A DNA stretch of 39,823 nucleotides, taken from assembly GCA_030652255.1 (NCBI GenBank), contig JAUSAZ010000126.1:1-39823 (forward strand). Reading direction: 5' to 3'. Below are positions 9,758 through 17,430 of the stretch, piece after piece; the stretch's first letter is position 1, and the number at the start of each line of letters is the position of its first letter. This DNA comes from Myxococcales bacterium. Lineage in GTDB: Bacteria > Myxococcota_A > Polyangia > Polyangiales > Ga0077539. The position numbers and the translations under genes are program-made. The notes below the pieces were generated by a model. It saw only the letters and a program-made list of their open reading frames with translations. It was not told the DNA's origin and searched no databases.

Positions 9758-10786
9758 TCAGCGCGCCGCGGGGTCGGCGGCGTGTCGCGCGCGGTACGCC
9801 GAGGGCGCGACCGACTCCCAGCGCTTGAAGGCCCGGCGGAAGTTGGCGAGGTCGCTGTACCCGAGGGTGTAGGCGATCTCCTCGACGCTGAAGCGCCCGG
9901 ACTTCAGGTGCTCGACGGCCAGCGTGTGGCGCACCTCCTCCAGCAGCTCCCGATACGACGTGCCCTCGTCCAGCAGGCGACGGTGGAGGGTGCGCGGGGT
10001 CATCGAGAAGAGCCGCGCCGTCACCTGGAGCGAGGGGAAGCCCCGCTGCTTCTCCAGCAGCAGGCGCCGCACCCGGGTGGCCATCGACTCGCTGGCCGTG
10101 AGCTTGTCGAGCTCGCGCTGGCAGATCATCGCGGCGTCGCGGAAGGCCTCCGGGTCGGCGAGCCTGAGCGGCACGTCCAGGGCGTGGAGCGGCAGCGTGA
10201 AGCCCGCCCAGGACTGGGCGTAGCGCACCGGGGCGCCGAAGAGGTCGAGGGCCAGGTCGGCGTAGCCTGGGGCCTCGAAGGGGAAGGCCACCTCGCCCAC
10301 GCGGCAGAGGCCCATGGAGATGGAGTCGAGGATGTTCTTGATGCTGAGCACCACGGCCTCGAGCAGCGGCCGGCGGATGTCGCCCAGGGGGTACGTCTCC
10401 GCGAAGACGATGCGCAGCGCGCCGGAGGTCTCCTCGTGCCCGACGGACACCAGCGAGAGGCGCAGCGGGGCGAAGCGCTCGACCAGGGCGAGGGCCTCGC
10501 GGATGGTGCCGCTGTTCATCGCGGCGTAGCCGAGGATGCCGTGGGTCGCGGCGCCCAGGCGCTCCCCCACGAGCAGCCCGAGGGCGGGCTCATTCGACAG
10601 CAGCAGCGCGTCGCGTACGAGCTGCCGGAACACCGGCAGGGGGATGGTCCACGTGGGGTCGTTGAGCTGCGCCTCGCGCAGCCCGCTGCGTTCGAGCCAC
10701 TGCCCCACGTCGCCGCCGTGACCGCGGATCTGCTCGGCGATGTGCCGGAGGTAGAGCGCCGGCAGCGTGAGGGCCTGGTCGCGCAT
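9758..10786 (-). CDS. AraC-family transcriptional regulator (Arabinose_bd + HTH_18)
   Basis: Predicted 342-aa DNA-binding regulator. The N-terminal ~190 residues match the ligand-binding type in AraC/OruR-like regulators (GILGYAAMNSGTIREALAL is characteristic). The C-terminal ~90 residues hold two helix-turn-helix motifs (TARLFSMTPRTLHRRLLDEG and VEEIAYTLGYSDLANFRRAF). The start at 10786 is chosen because GGAG lies 8 nt upstream and because an in-frame start at 10852 would put the predicted operator inside the gene. It is divergent from the AlkB fusion, and regulators of this class often control neighbouring alkane or fatty-acid genes. Confidence 0.87.
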   Translation of the reverse strand: MRDQALTLPALYLRHIAEQIRGHGGDVGQWLERSGLREAQLNDPTWTIPLPVFRQLVRDALLLSNEPALGLLVGERLGAATHGILGYAAMNSGTIREALALVERFAPLRLSLVSVGHEETSGALRIVFAETYPLGDIRRPLLEAVVLSIKNILDSISMGLCRVGEVAFPFEAPGYADLALDLFGAPVRYAQSWAGFTLPLHALDVPLRLADPEAFRDAAMICQRELDKLTASESMATRVRRLLLEKQRGFPSLQVTARLFSMTPRTLHRRLLDEGTSYRELLEEVRHTLAVEHLKSGRFSVEEIAYTLGYSDLANFRRAFKRWESVAPSAYRARHAADPAAR

Positions 10787-10825
10787 CCGTGATGCTCCAG
10801 CGAAGGGGGGGGCTGCGAGGTCGAC

Positions 10826-10861
10826 TGTCAATAAATGACCCATCGATGTCAACGCGGGACC
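10826..10861. promoter_or_regulatory. Candidate AraC-type operator: direct repeat TGTCAA-N5-GACC, 21-bp phase
   Basis: TGTCAAtaaatGACC (10826-10840) is repeated as TGTCAAcgcggGACC (10847-10861), starting exactly 21 bp apart, about two helical turns. Direct half-sites at 21-bp spacing are the classic architecture for AraC-family dimers. The site lies in an A/T-rich island between the divergent AraC gene (start 10786) and the AlkB fusion (start 10931), so it could control both. The repeat is seen directly; the protein that binds it is inferred. Confidence 0.55.
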
Positions 10862-10930
10862 TGTCCTCCGGTGCCGCGAATTCCTACGGTCGACGTCGTC
10901 CCCAGAGGCTCCTCACCCCACGGAGAGCGA

Positions 10931-13180
10931 ATGGCCACGATGCGTTCCACCCGGCGCCCGATCACCGCGCACATCAACGCCCTGCCCATCGTCGTCGAGG
11001 CGCGGGAGACCGTGCTCCAGGCGGCCCTGCGGAGCGGCGTCGACTTCCCCAACAGCTGCCGCGTGGGCGGCTGCGGGAGCTGCAAGTGTCGCCTGACCGA
11101 AGGCTCGGTGAAGGAGCTCACGGAGACGGGCTACCTGCTCTCCGGCGAGGAGATCGAGCAGGGGTACATCCTGGCCTGCCAGAGCGTGCCGCAGTCCGAC
11201 GTGCGCATCGAGGTCGAGCTCGCGCCGGGCACCACGCGCCGCCGCGTGGCCGGTCGCGTCGTCGGGCAGGAGCGGGTCACCCACGACATCACCCGCCTAC
11301 GGGTGCAGCTCGACGAGGCCCTCGTGTACCGCGCGGGGCAGTTCGCCCTCTTGAGCGTCGAAGGCCTCGACGGGGTCGCGCGGAGCTACTCCTTCGCGAC
11401 GCCGCCCCGCGCCGACGGCGAGGTGGCCTTCTTCGTGCGCAAGGTGCCCGGCGGGCGCTTCTCGTCGATGGTCCATGACACCGGGCTCGTGGGCCGCGCG
11501 GTGCAGGTCGATGGGCCGTCGGGGGACTTCTGGCTGCGCCCCGCGGAGGCCCCGCTGCTGCTGGTCGCGGGCGGCAGCGGGCTCGCGCCCATCCTGGCCA
11601 TGCTCCACGAGGCCGCGGCGGCGGGCGTGGTCCGCGACGCCACGCTCCTCTTCGGCGCCCGCACCGCGGCGGACCTCTACGCCCTCGACGAGATCGAGGC
11701 CATCGCGGGGCGTTGGCGCGGGGCGTTCCGCTTCGTGCCGGTGCTCTCGGCCGCGGCCGACGACACCACCTGGGCGGGCGCGCGGGGCCTCGTCACCGAC
11801 TCCATTCCCGACCTGCTCGCGGAGGGCGCCCACGCCTACCTCTGCGGCCCTCCCGCGATGATCGACGGCGCGCTCGCGCTGCTCCGGGAGCGCGGCGTGC
11901 CCCGCGCGCAGGTGCACTTCGACCGCTTCACCACGCAGCACGACGCGGCCCCGGCGCTCTCCCCCGCCGCGCTCCCCGCCGTCGCCGCCCCGTCGCCGCC
12001 GTCGGCGTGGGATGCCCTTCACTACGCGAAGTTCTTCCTCTTCCACGGCGTGGGGCTGCTCTCGGTGGTGGCGCTGCTCGCCGGCGGGCGCTTCGTCACC
12101 TACGGCCTCGCGGCGATCCTGGCGCTGTACATGGTCGGCGACGCCGTCGGCGGGGACGACACCTCCACGCCGACCTACCGCCACCCCGGCATATTGACCG
12201 CGCAGCTCTGGCTGGCGCTGCCGCTGCTCTCGCTCATCGTCTTCGCCGCCGTGTGGAGCGTCAGCCCCGGCGACCCCCTCGGCTTCGGTCACTGGATCAC
12301 CGGCTTGAGCGGCTACGACGTGCTCGCGGCCCGCGCGGCGACCGGCGCCGGGCACCACGTCTCGGCCTGGGTCGTCACCGGCCTCATGATCGGCATGGTG
12401 GGGACCATCCCCGCGCACGAGCTCACCCACCGCACCTGGGATCGGGTGTCGATGTTCGTCGGGCGCTGGCTGCTGGCCTTCAGCTTCGACACGACCTTCG
12501 CGATCGAGCACGTCTACGGCCACCACCGCTACGTCTCCACGGAGGCCGACCCCGCCACGGCGCCGCGCGGCCGCAACGTGTACTTCCACATCGTGGCCTC
12601 GACCCTGAAGGGCAACGCCAGCGCCTGGGCCATCGAGCGGGAGCGCCTGGAGAAGCGCCGCCTGCCGGTGTGGTCATGGCACAACGCGGTGCTGCGCGGT
12701 CAGGGGATGAGCGCGGCGCTGGTGGCGGCGGCGTGGGCGATGGGGGGATGGCGCGGGGCGGTGTTCTTCACGGCCTGCGCGCTGTGGGGCAAGGCGCTGC
12801 TGGAGATCGTCAACTACATGGAGCACTACGGCATCGTGCGAGACCCGGCGACGCCGGTGCAGCCGCGGCACTCGTGGAACACCAACCGGCGCATCAGCTC
12901 GTGGAGCATGTTCAACCTGACGCGGCACTCGCACCACCACGCGCAGGGCGAGGTGGCCTACCAGGACCTCCGGCCCTACGCCGACGCGCCGATGATGATC
13001 AACGGGTACCTCACCACCCTGGTGGTGGCGATGATCCCGCCGCTCTGGCACCACCTGATGACCCCGAAGGTGCAGGCCTGGGACCGCGACTTCGCCACCG
13101 AGGAGGAGCGCCAGCTCGCCCGGCGGGCCAGCGCTCGGAGCGGCATCACCGCGCTGCGCGAGGCGGTGCAGGGCGCTTGA
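10931..13180 (+). CDS. alkB: Ferredoxin / ferredoxin reductase / AlkB alkane monooxygenase fusion
   Basis: Predicted 749-aa fusion; ATG with GGAG 5 nt upstream. Residues about 10-95 are a plant-type [2Fe-2S] ferredoxin with C43, C48, C51 and C83. About 100-335 is an FNR-type FAD/NAD(P)H reductase (R151-S-Y-S flavin motif, GGSGLAP nucleotide loop, CGPPAMID). About 350-749 is a membrane AlkB-type di-iron hydroxylase with all four signature motifs: HELTH (from H496), HVYGHH (from H527), NYMEHYG (628-634) and RHSHHHA (H666-H670). The predicted reaction is terminal hydroxylation of n-alkanes or similar chains, with electrons passed from NAD(P)H inside one chain instead of through separate rubredoxin and reductase. 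The true substrate may be another aliphatic compound. Confidence 0.9.
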   Translation: MATMRSTRRPITAHINALPIVVEARETVLQAALRSGVDFPNSCRVGGCGSCKCRLTEGSVKELTETGYLLSGEEIEQGYILACQSVPQSDVRIEVELAPGTTRRRVAGRVVGQERVTHDITRLRVQLDEALVYRAGQFALLSVEGLDGVARSYSFATPPRADGEVAFFVRKVPGGRFSSMVHDTGLVGRAVQVDGPSGDFWLRPAEAPLLLVAGGSGLAPILAMLHEAAAAGVVRDATLLFGARTAADLYALDEIEAIAGRWRGAFRFVPVLSAAADDTTWAGARGLVTDSIPDLLAEGAHAYLCGPPAMIDGALALLRERGVPRAQVHFDRFTTQHDAAPALSPAALPAVAAPSPPSAWDALHYAKFFLFHGVGLLSVVALLAGGRFVTYGLAAILALYMVGDAVGGDDTSTPTYRHPGILTAQLWLALPLLSLIVFAAVWSVSPGDPLGFGHWITGLSGYDVLAARAATGAGHHVSAWVVTGLMIGMVGTIPAHELTHRTWDRVSMFVGRWLLAFSFDTTFAIEHVYGHHRYVSTEADPATAPRGRNVYFHIVASTLKGNASAWAIERERLEKRRLPVWSWHNAVLRGQGMSAALVAAAWAMGGWRGAVFFTACALWGKALLEIVNYMEHYGIVRDPATPVQPRHSWNTNRRISSWSMFNLTRHSHHHAQGEVAYQDLRPYADAPMMINGYLTTLVVAMIPPLWHHLMTPKVQAWDRDFATEEERQLARRASARSGITALREAVQGA

Positions 13181-13181
13181 A

Positions 13182-14321
13182 TCACGGCCGCGTGCGCGGG
13201 GGTCGGTCGGTGAGGGGCTCGTCCGGCGTCGGGGTGCGCCTCGCGTCGCAGGGCGCGGGGCAGTTGATCTGCGGCAGCGACGGGCGCCCGCTCGCGTGCG
13301 GCGGCGCGGAGGGCGCTGCGTCCGCGGCCAGCGTCGGCGAGCGGTGGAAGCGTCGGCCGCACGGCGCCAGCCAGCTGCCACCCGTGTGACCGAGGCGGAA
13401 CAGCACCTCCTCGGCCGACTGCGGGCGGGCCTGCGGGTCGATCGCCATGAGGTCGCGCAGCAGCGACGCCAGCTCCTCGGGCGCGTCCGTGCGCCGTTCG
13501 CGCACATCGGGCACCGGGTCGAGCAGATGGTGCGTCCACATCGCGAAGGGCGAGTCGCCGGGGTAGGGCGGCGCGCCCGCGAGCAGCTCGAAGCCCAGCA
13601 CCCCCAGCGCGTAGAGGTCGACGAGGGGAGCACCCCCGCCCAGGCTGCGCCCCTCGAACATCTCCGGCGCCATGTACCGGGGCGTGCCCACCATGCCCTC
13701 GGACCCGGAGGCCACCCGGGGCCGCGCGATGCCGAAGTCCAGCAGCACCAGCCGGCGCTCCGTCGCCAGCATCACGTTGCCGGGCTTCAGGTCGCAGTGC
13801 GCGAGGCCCGCGAGGTGCACGGCGCGCAGCCCGTCCGCGATGGCGATCAGGATCCCCTCGACCTCGTCGAGCGAGAAGCGCTCCTCGCGGGCGCGGCGCT
13901 CGTTCACCAGGTCGACGAGCGCGGCGCCGCGGAGGCGCTCCATGGCCAGGTACTCCATCCCCCGGTGGGTCGAGACCCCGAAGACCGTGACCATGCTCGG
14001 GTGCCGCACCGCCACGATGGCCCTCGCCTCGTCGCGCAGCGCGTGCGGGCCCTGCCCCGCGCGGGCGACCTTGATGGCCACGCGCCGACCGAGCACCCGA
14101 TCGACGGCCTCGTAGACCTGCGCCATGCCCCCTTCGCCGATCTTCTCGACGACCTCGTACTGCTCGCCCAGCAGCTCGCCGGGGTTGAGCAGATCAGGTC
14201 GTTGCCGGGGAACACCGGCCGGGATGGTGGCGTCCGGGTCGGTCGGCGCGTGCTCCCATCCGAGGGTGTCGACCGCCGGGGTGCGGCCCCGTTTCGGTGG
14301 GGGAGTGACGCGCCTGGTCAT
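13182..14321 (-). CDS. Cytosolic Ser/Thr protein kinase, non-RD type
   Basis: Predicted 379-aa Hanks-type kinase. The glycine loop is GEGGMAQVY (62-70), the lysine is K84 in AIKVA, the catalytic loop is HCDLKPGN (D177), the metal motif is DFG (D195) and the activation segment ends in MAPE. The residue before the catalytic Asp is Cys, so it is a non-RD kinase and may not depend on activation-loop phosphorylation. No membrane helix is visible; the last ~50 residues are Pro/Arg-rich. Its stop codon lies 1 bp from that of the convergent AlkB fusion, leaving no room for a terminator. It is divergent from the acyl-CoA dehydrogenase gene. Targets are unknown. Confidence 0.88.
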   Translation of the reverse strand: MTRRVTPPPKRGRTPAVDTLGWEHAPTDPDATIPAGVPRQRPDLLNPGELLGEQYEVVEKIGEGGMAQVYEAVDRVLGRRVAIKVARAGQGPHALRDEARAIVAVRHPSMVTVFGVSTHRGMEYLAMERLRGAALVDLVNERRAREERFSLDEVEGILIAIADGLRAVHLAGLAHCDLKPGNVMLATERRLVLLDFGIARPRVASGSEGMVGTPRYMAPEMFEGRSLGGGAPLVDLYALGVLGFELLAGAPPYPGDSPFAMWTHHLLDPVPDVRERRTDAPEELASLLRDLMAIDPQARPQSAEEVLFRLGHTGGSWLAPCGRRFHRSPTLAADAAPSAPPHASGRPSLPQINCPAPCDARRTPTPDEPLTDRPPRTRP

Positions 14322-14486
14322 CGTAGGGTCGGGTGAAGGTCGGTAGCCGCCACGGCATCACTGCGGCGGGCGCCGGGCACATCATGGCGCTTCCGGGCCG
14401 TCGGCGCACCCGCTCGCGCGCGGGCGGCGGTATTCATGACGCCGCGCACCTCACTCCCCCCCACCACGGATCGAGCCGACACCCCC

Positions 14487-16280
14487 ATGACCAACCCGCT
14501 GCTCTCCGACCGCGACGTGGACTTCCTGCTCTACGAGGTGCTCGACGCGGAGGCCCTCTGCGCGCTGCCCGACTTCGCGGGCTACAACCGCGAGACCTTC
14601 GACCTCGTGCTGGGCAACGCGCGGCGCCTCGCGCGGGAGGTGCTCTTCCCGGCCTTCCAGGCCATGGACGCCGAGCCCCCGCGGCTGGTCGACGGGCGTG
14701 TGGCGGTGCACCCGCGGATGCGCGAGCTCTACCCCGCGATGGTGTCCCAGGGCTTCATCGCCGCGACGCGCCCCGCGGAGGTGGGCGGCGCGCAGCTCCC
14801 GCACCTCGTGGCGGGCATGGCGACGGCGTACCTCATGGCGGGCAACGCGGCGGCCTACGCGTACCTCGGGCTCACCACCGGCGCGGCGCACCTCATCGAG
14901 GCCTTCGGCAGCGACTGGCTGCGCGACACCTTCATGCGCCCGATGTACGAGGGCGCCTGGACGGGCACCATGGCCCTCACCGAGCCGCACGCGGGCTCGT
15001 CGCTGGGGGACATCACCACCCGCGCCACGCCGCAGCCCGACGGGTCGTATCGCGTGGTGGGGAGCAAGGTGTTCATCTCCGGGGGCGACCACGACCTCAC
15101 GGAGAACATCGTCCACCTGGTGCTGGCGCGCGTCGACGGCGCCCCGGCGGGCGTGCGCGGCGTGTCGCTCTTCGCGGTGCCGCGGCTGCGCCCCGACGGC
15201 GACGGCCTGGTGCCCAACGACGCCCACGCGGCGGGGGTGTTCCACAAGATGGGGTGGAAGGGACTGCCCTCGATCGCGCTCAACCTGGGCGACGAGGGCG
15301 ACTGCCACGGGTGGCTCGTGGGCCCGGAGGGGCGCGGGCTCGCGTGCATGTTCCAGATGATGAACGAGGCGCGGATCATGGTGGGCATGAACGCCGCCGC
15401 CACCGCCGCGGTGGCCTACCAGGAGTCGCTGGCCTACGCGCAGGTGCGCACCCAGGGCCGCTCGCTCGGGGCGAAGGGCGACGCGGCGATGGTGCCCATC
15501 ATCGAGCACGCCGACGTGCGGCGGATGCTGCTGCGCCAGAAGGCCATCGTGGAGGGCTCGCTCGCGCTGCTGGCGACGGCGTCGCGCTACGCCGACCTCG
15601 CGGCGCACGCGGCGGGCGACGACGCGCGGCGGGACGCGCAGCGGATGCTGGAGCTGCTCACGCCGCTGGCCAAGAGCTTCCCCGCGGAGCGGGGCTTCGA
15701 GAGCAACGCGCTCGCGGTGCAGATCCACGGGGGCTACGGGTACACGAGCGAGTACCTGCCCGAGGCGTGGCTGCGCGACCAGAAGCTCAACACCATCCAC
15801 GAGGGCACCACGGGCATCCAGGCGATGGACCTCCTCGGCCGCAAGGTGATGGCCGAGGGCGGCGCCGCGCTGATGGCCTTCGGCGCGGTGGTGGGCGCGA
15901 GCATCGAGGAGGCCCGCGCGGCGGCGGTGGAGGCGCGGTGGTGCGACGAGCTCGCGGCGGCCGTCGAGGCGCTGGGCTCGCTCACCATGGAGCTCGGTGC
16001 GAAGGGCATGGCGGGCGACCGCGAGGGGATGCTCCGCCACGCGACGGACTACCTCGACCTGATGGGCACCGTGGTGGTGGCGTGGCAGTGGCTCGGAATG
16101 GCCACCGCGGCGACGCACGGACTCGCGGGCGGGGACGCGGCGTCGGCGGACTTCTACCGGGGCAAGCTGGCCGCGGCGCGGTACTGGTTCGTGACCGAGC
16201 TGCCGCGCGCGGAGGGGCTCACGGCGCGCATCCGCGAGGCCGATGGGTGCTTCGCCGAGGCGCGGGCGGAGTGGTTCTGA
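14487..16280 (+). CDS. Acyl-CoA dehydrogenase (large, DmdC/FadE-like, ~600 aa)
   Basis: Predicted 597-aa FAD enzyme forming a 2,3-double bond in an acyl-CoA thioester. Order: helical N domain (about 35-155), beta middle domain with MALTEPHAGSSLGD (about 165-180), C-terminal helical domain, and the extra C-terminal module of the ~600-aa class that includes 3-methylmercaptopropionyl-CoA dehydrogenase. The catalytic Glu is probably that in IHEGTTGIQ. The start at 14487 (MTNPLLSDRDVDFLLYEVL) fits family N-termini; 14436 is an in-frame alternative. With AlkB nearby it suggests oxidation of long aliphatic chains. The last 75 bp around its stop are duplicated after the downstream toxin-like gene pair. 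Confidence 0.9.
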   Translation: MTNPLLSDRDVDFLLYEVLDAEALCALPDFAGYNRETFDLVLGNARRLAREVLFPAFQAMDAEPPRLVDGRVAVHPRMRELYPAMVSQGFIAATRPAEVGGAQLPHLVAGMATAYLMAGNAAAYAYLGLTTGAAHLIEAFGSDWLRDTFMRPMYEGAWTGTMALTEPHAGSSLGDITTRATPQPDGSYRVVGSKVFISGGDHDLTENIVHLVLARVDGAPAGVRGVSLFAVPRLRPDGDGLVPNDAHAAGVFHKMGWKGLPSIALNLGDEGDCHGWLVGPEGRGLACMFQMMNEARIMVGMNAAATAAVAYQESLAYAQVRTQGRSLGAKGDAAMVPIIEHADVRRMLLRQKAIVEGSLALLATASRYADLAAHAAGDDARRDAQRMLELLTPLAKSFPAERGFESNALAVQIHGGYGYTSEYLPEAWLRDQKLNTIHEGTTGIQAMDLLGRKVMAEGGAALMAFGAVVGASIEEARAAAVEARWCDELAAAVEALGSLTMELGAKGMAGDREGMLRHATDYLDLMGTVVVAWQWLGMATAATHGLAGGDAASADFYRGKLAAARYWFVTELPRAEGLTARIREADGCFAEARAEWF

Positions 16281-16283
16281 CAG
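16209..16283 (+). repeat. 75-bp direct repeat, copy 1 (3' end of acyl-CoA dehydrogenase gene)
   Basis: This segment encodes the last ~23 residues and stop of the dehydrogenase (ending AEARAEWF) plus 3 bp. It matches 17287-17361 at 73 of 75 positions, with the same offset (1078 bp) throughout and no indels. The two copies bracket the toxin-antitoxin-like pair exactly. Confidence 0.9.
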
Positions 16284-16392
16284 TCATGGGACGTGACAGC
16301 GAGGCGCCGTCGTTTCGAGTGGGCCGGGTGACCGGGTCGATGTTCCTTGGCATCATGAATCTCGCTCGCTCCCAGGACGATCAGGAGACCCG

Positions 16393-16710
16393 ATGAGAGG
16401 CAACGCAGCCACGCAGGTCGAAGAGGTGATCGACGCCCTCGCGACGCTCGACGACGAGCAACGCTCGCTCGTGCTGGACTTCGCGCGGATGCTCCGTGCC
16501 CGGGTCCGCACGATGGTTCCGGACGACCTCTCGCCGACCGGCGCGGACTACCTGGCCTGGCAGGCGGCGGTCGACGTCCGCGCCCGGCAGGCGCTGGCGG
16601 AGTTCCGCCGACGGGTGGAGGCCGCGGGTCTGTCACCCGATGCCGAACTCTCTCGCTCGGAGTGGCCGGCGGACATGGCACCAGGATCGAGGTCGAGCGT
16701 CGAGACGTGA
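16393..16710 (+). CDS. Small helical protein, putative antitoxin of zeta-like module
   Basis: Predicted 105-aa soluble protein; ATG preceded by AGGAG at 5 nt. The N-terminal half (VEEVIDALATLDDEQRSLVL plus DFARMLRAR) resembles the short amphipathic helices of DUF2281-like and VapB-like small proteins, often antitoxins; the rest is also helical and charged. The stop overlaps the GTG start of the P-loop gene (GTGA, 16707-16710), the tight coupling expected in a toxin-antitoxin operon with the antitoxin first. I cannot assign it to epsilon (the partner of zeta in Firmicutes). The antitoxin role rests on position and size. Confidence 0.6.
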   Translation: MRGNAATQVEEVIDALATLDDEQRSLVLDFARMLRARVRTMVPDDLSPTGADYLAWQAAVDVRARQALAEFRRRVEAAGLSPDAELSRSEWPADMAPGSRSSVET

Positions 16711-17282
16711 AACCACGCATGACCGTCGTCGCGGGGCCGTCCGGCAGCGGCAAGAGCACCCTCTTCGCCGTTGCCGGTCTCGCTCCCGACGCCTTCAACG
16801 TGGACGACCGGGCCGCGAGGGCCCACGGGTCGTACGCGGGCATCCCGCCGGAGATCCGTACGCAGGCCCAGCGTGAGTGCGAGGACTTCGTCGCCAACTG
16901 CATCGAGCGCCAGCGCTCCTTCGCCGTCGAGTCGACCCTGCGCTCGGACGCGGCGCTCCGTCAGGCCGTGACGGCGCGGGCCGCGGGCTTCGCGACCTTC
17001 CTGATCTTCGTCTGCGCGGGATCGGTCGATGAACACCTGCGGCGGGTCGCGCTCCGCGGGCGGCTCGGCGGGCACTCGGCTCCCGAGACAGAGCTCAGGG
17101 ACATCTACGTCCGGAGCCTCGGGCACCTCACGGCGGCGCGTGGGCTCTTCGACGAGGCGAACCTCTACGACTCGTCCGAGCGGTGGGGCCTCCCGCGATG
17201 CGTCGTCCAGCTCCGCACTGAGGGAGTGCGCGAACTGCCTCCGGTGCCTGAATGGGTTCCTGCCACGTGGAGGACCGCGTAG
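16707..17282 (+). CDS. Zeta-toxin-like P-loop kinase
   Basis: Predicted 191-aa soluble ATPase/kinase. It opens with a strand and Walker A loop VVAGPSGSGKST (residues 7-18), followed by FNVDDRAA, a SFAVESTL motif, and an RVALRGRLGGHSAP segment like the RV..R...GGHxVP signature of zeta-type and related small AAA_33 kinases. Zeta toxins phosphorylate UDP-N-acetylglucosamine and block cell-wall synthesis, but substrates vary and some relatives are not toxins. GTG at 16707 is preferred because it overlaps the partner's stop; ATG at 16719 is possible. The stop lies 4 bp before the second 75-bp repeat, so the gene fills the cassette to its edge. Confidence 0.72.
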   Translation: MKPRMTVVAGPSGSGKSTLFAVAGLAPDAFNVDDRAARAHGSYAGIPPEIRTQAQRECEDFVANCIERQRSFAVESTLRSDAALRQAVTARAAGFATFLIFVCAGSVDEHLRRVALRGRLGGHSAPETELRDIYVRSLGHLTAARGLFDEANLYDSSERWGLPRCVVQLRTEGVRELPPVPEWVPATWRTA

Positions 17283-17286
17283 ACCG

Positions 17287-17361
17287 GCGGAGGGGCTCAC
17301 GGCGCGCATCCGCGATGCCGACGGGTGCTTCGCCGAGGCGCGGGCGGAGTGGTTCTGACAG
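17287..17361 (+). repeat. 75-bp direct repeat, copy 2 (orphan acyl-CoA dehydrogenase 3' end)
   Basis: This segment has no upstream dehydrogenase coding sequence. In the matching frame it reads EGLTARIRDADGCFAEARA then EWF and stop, the tail of the gene ending at 16280 with one substitution (E to D). It starts 4 bp after the toxin-like gene. The arrangement looks like an integration or duplication scar that left the target gene's 3' end on both sides of the inserted pair. Confidence 0.88.
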
Positions 17362-17430
17362 CGGGAGAGCGCGGTGAGAGAGCCGCGGCGCAGCGCCGGA
17401 GGCATGGCGCCTGCACAGGTGCTCGGCTTG

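Noticed and set aside
11297..12589. Minus-strand 430-codon frame within the alkB fusion
   Set aside because: It is the antisense shadow of the Fd-FNR-AlkB gene, without any recognisable motif.
17029..17358. A 109-codon frame ending in the duplicated dehydrogenase tail
   Set aside because: Most of it is an out-of-frame reading of the zeta-like gene; only the final ~22 codons match the dehydrogenase, and they are listed as the repeat copy.
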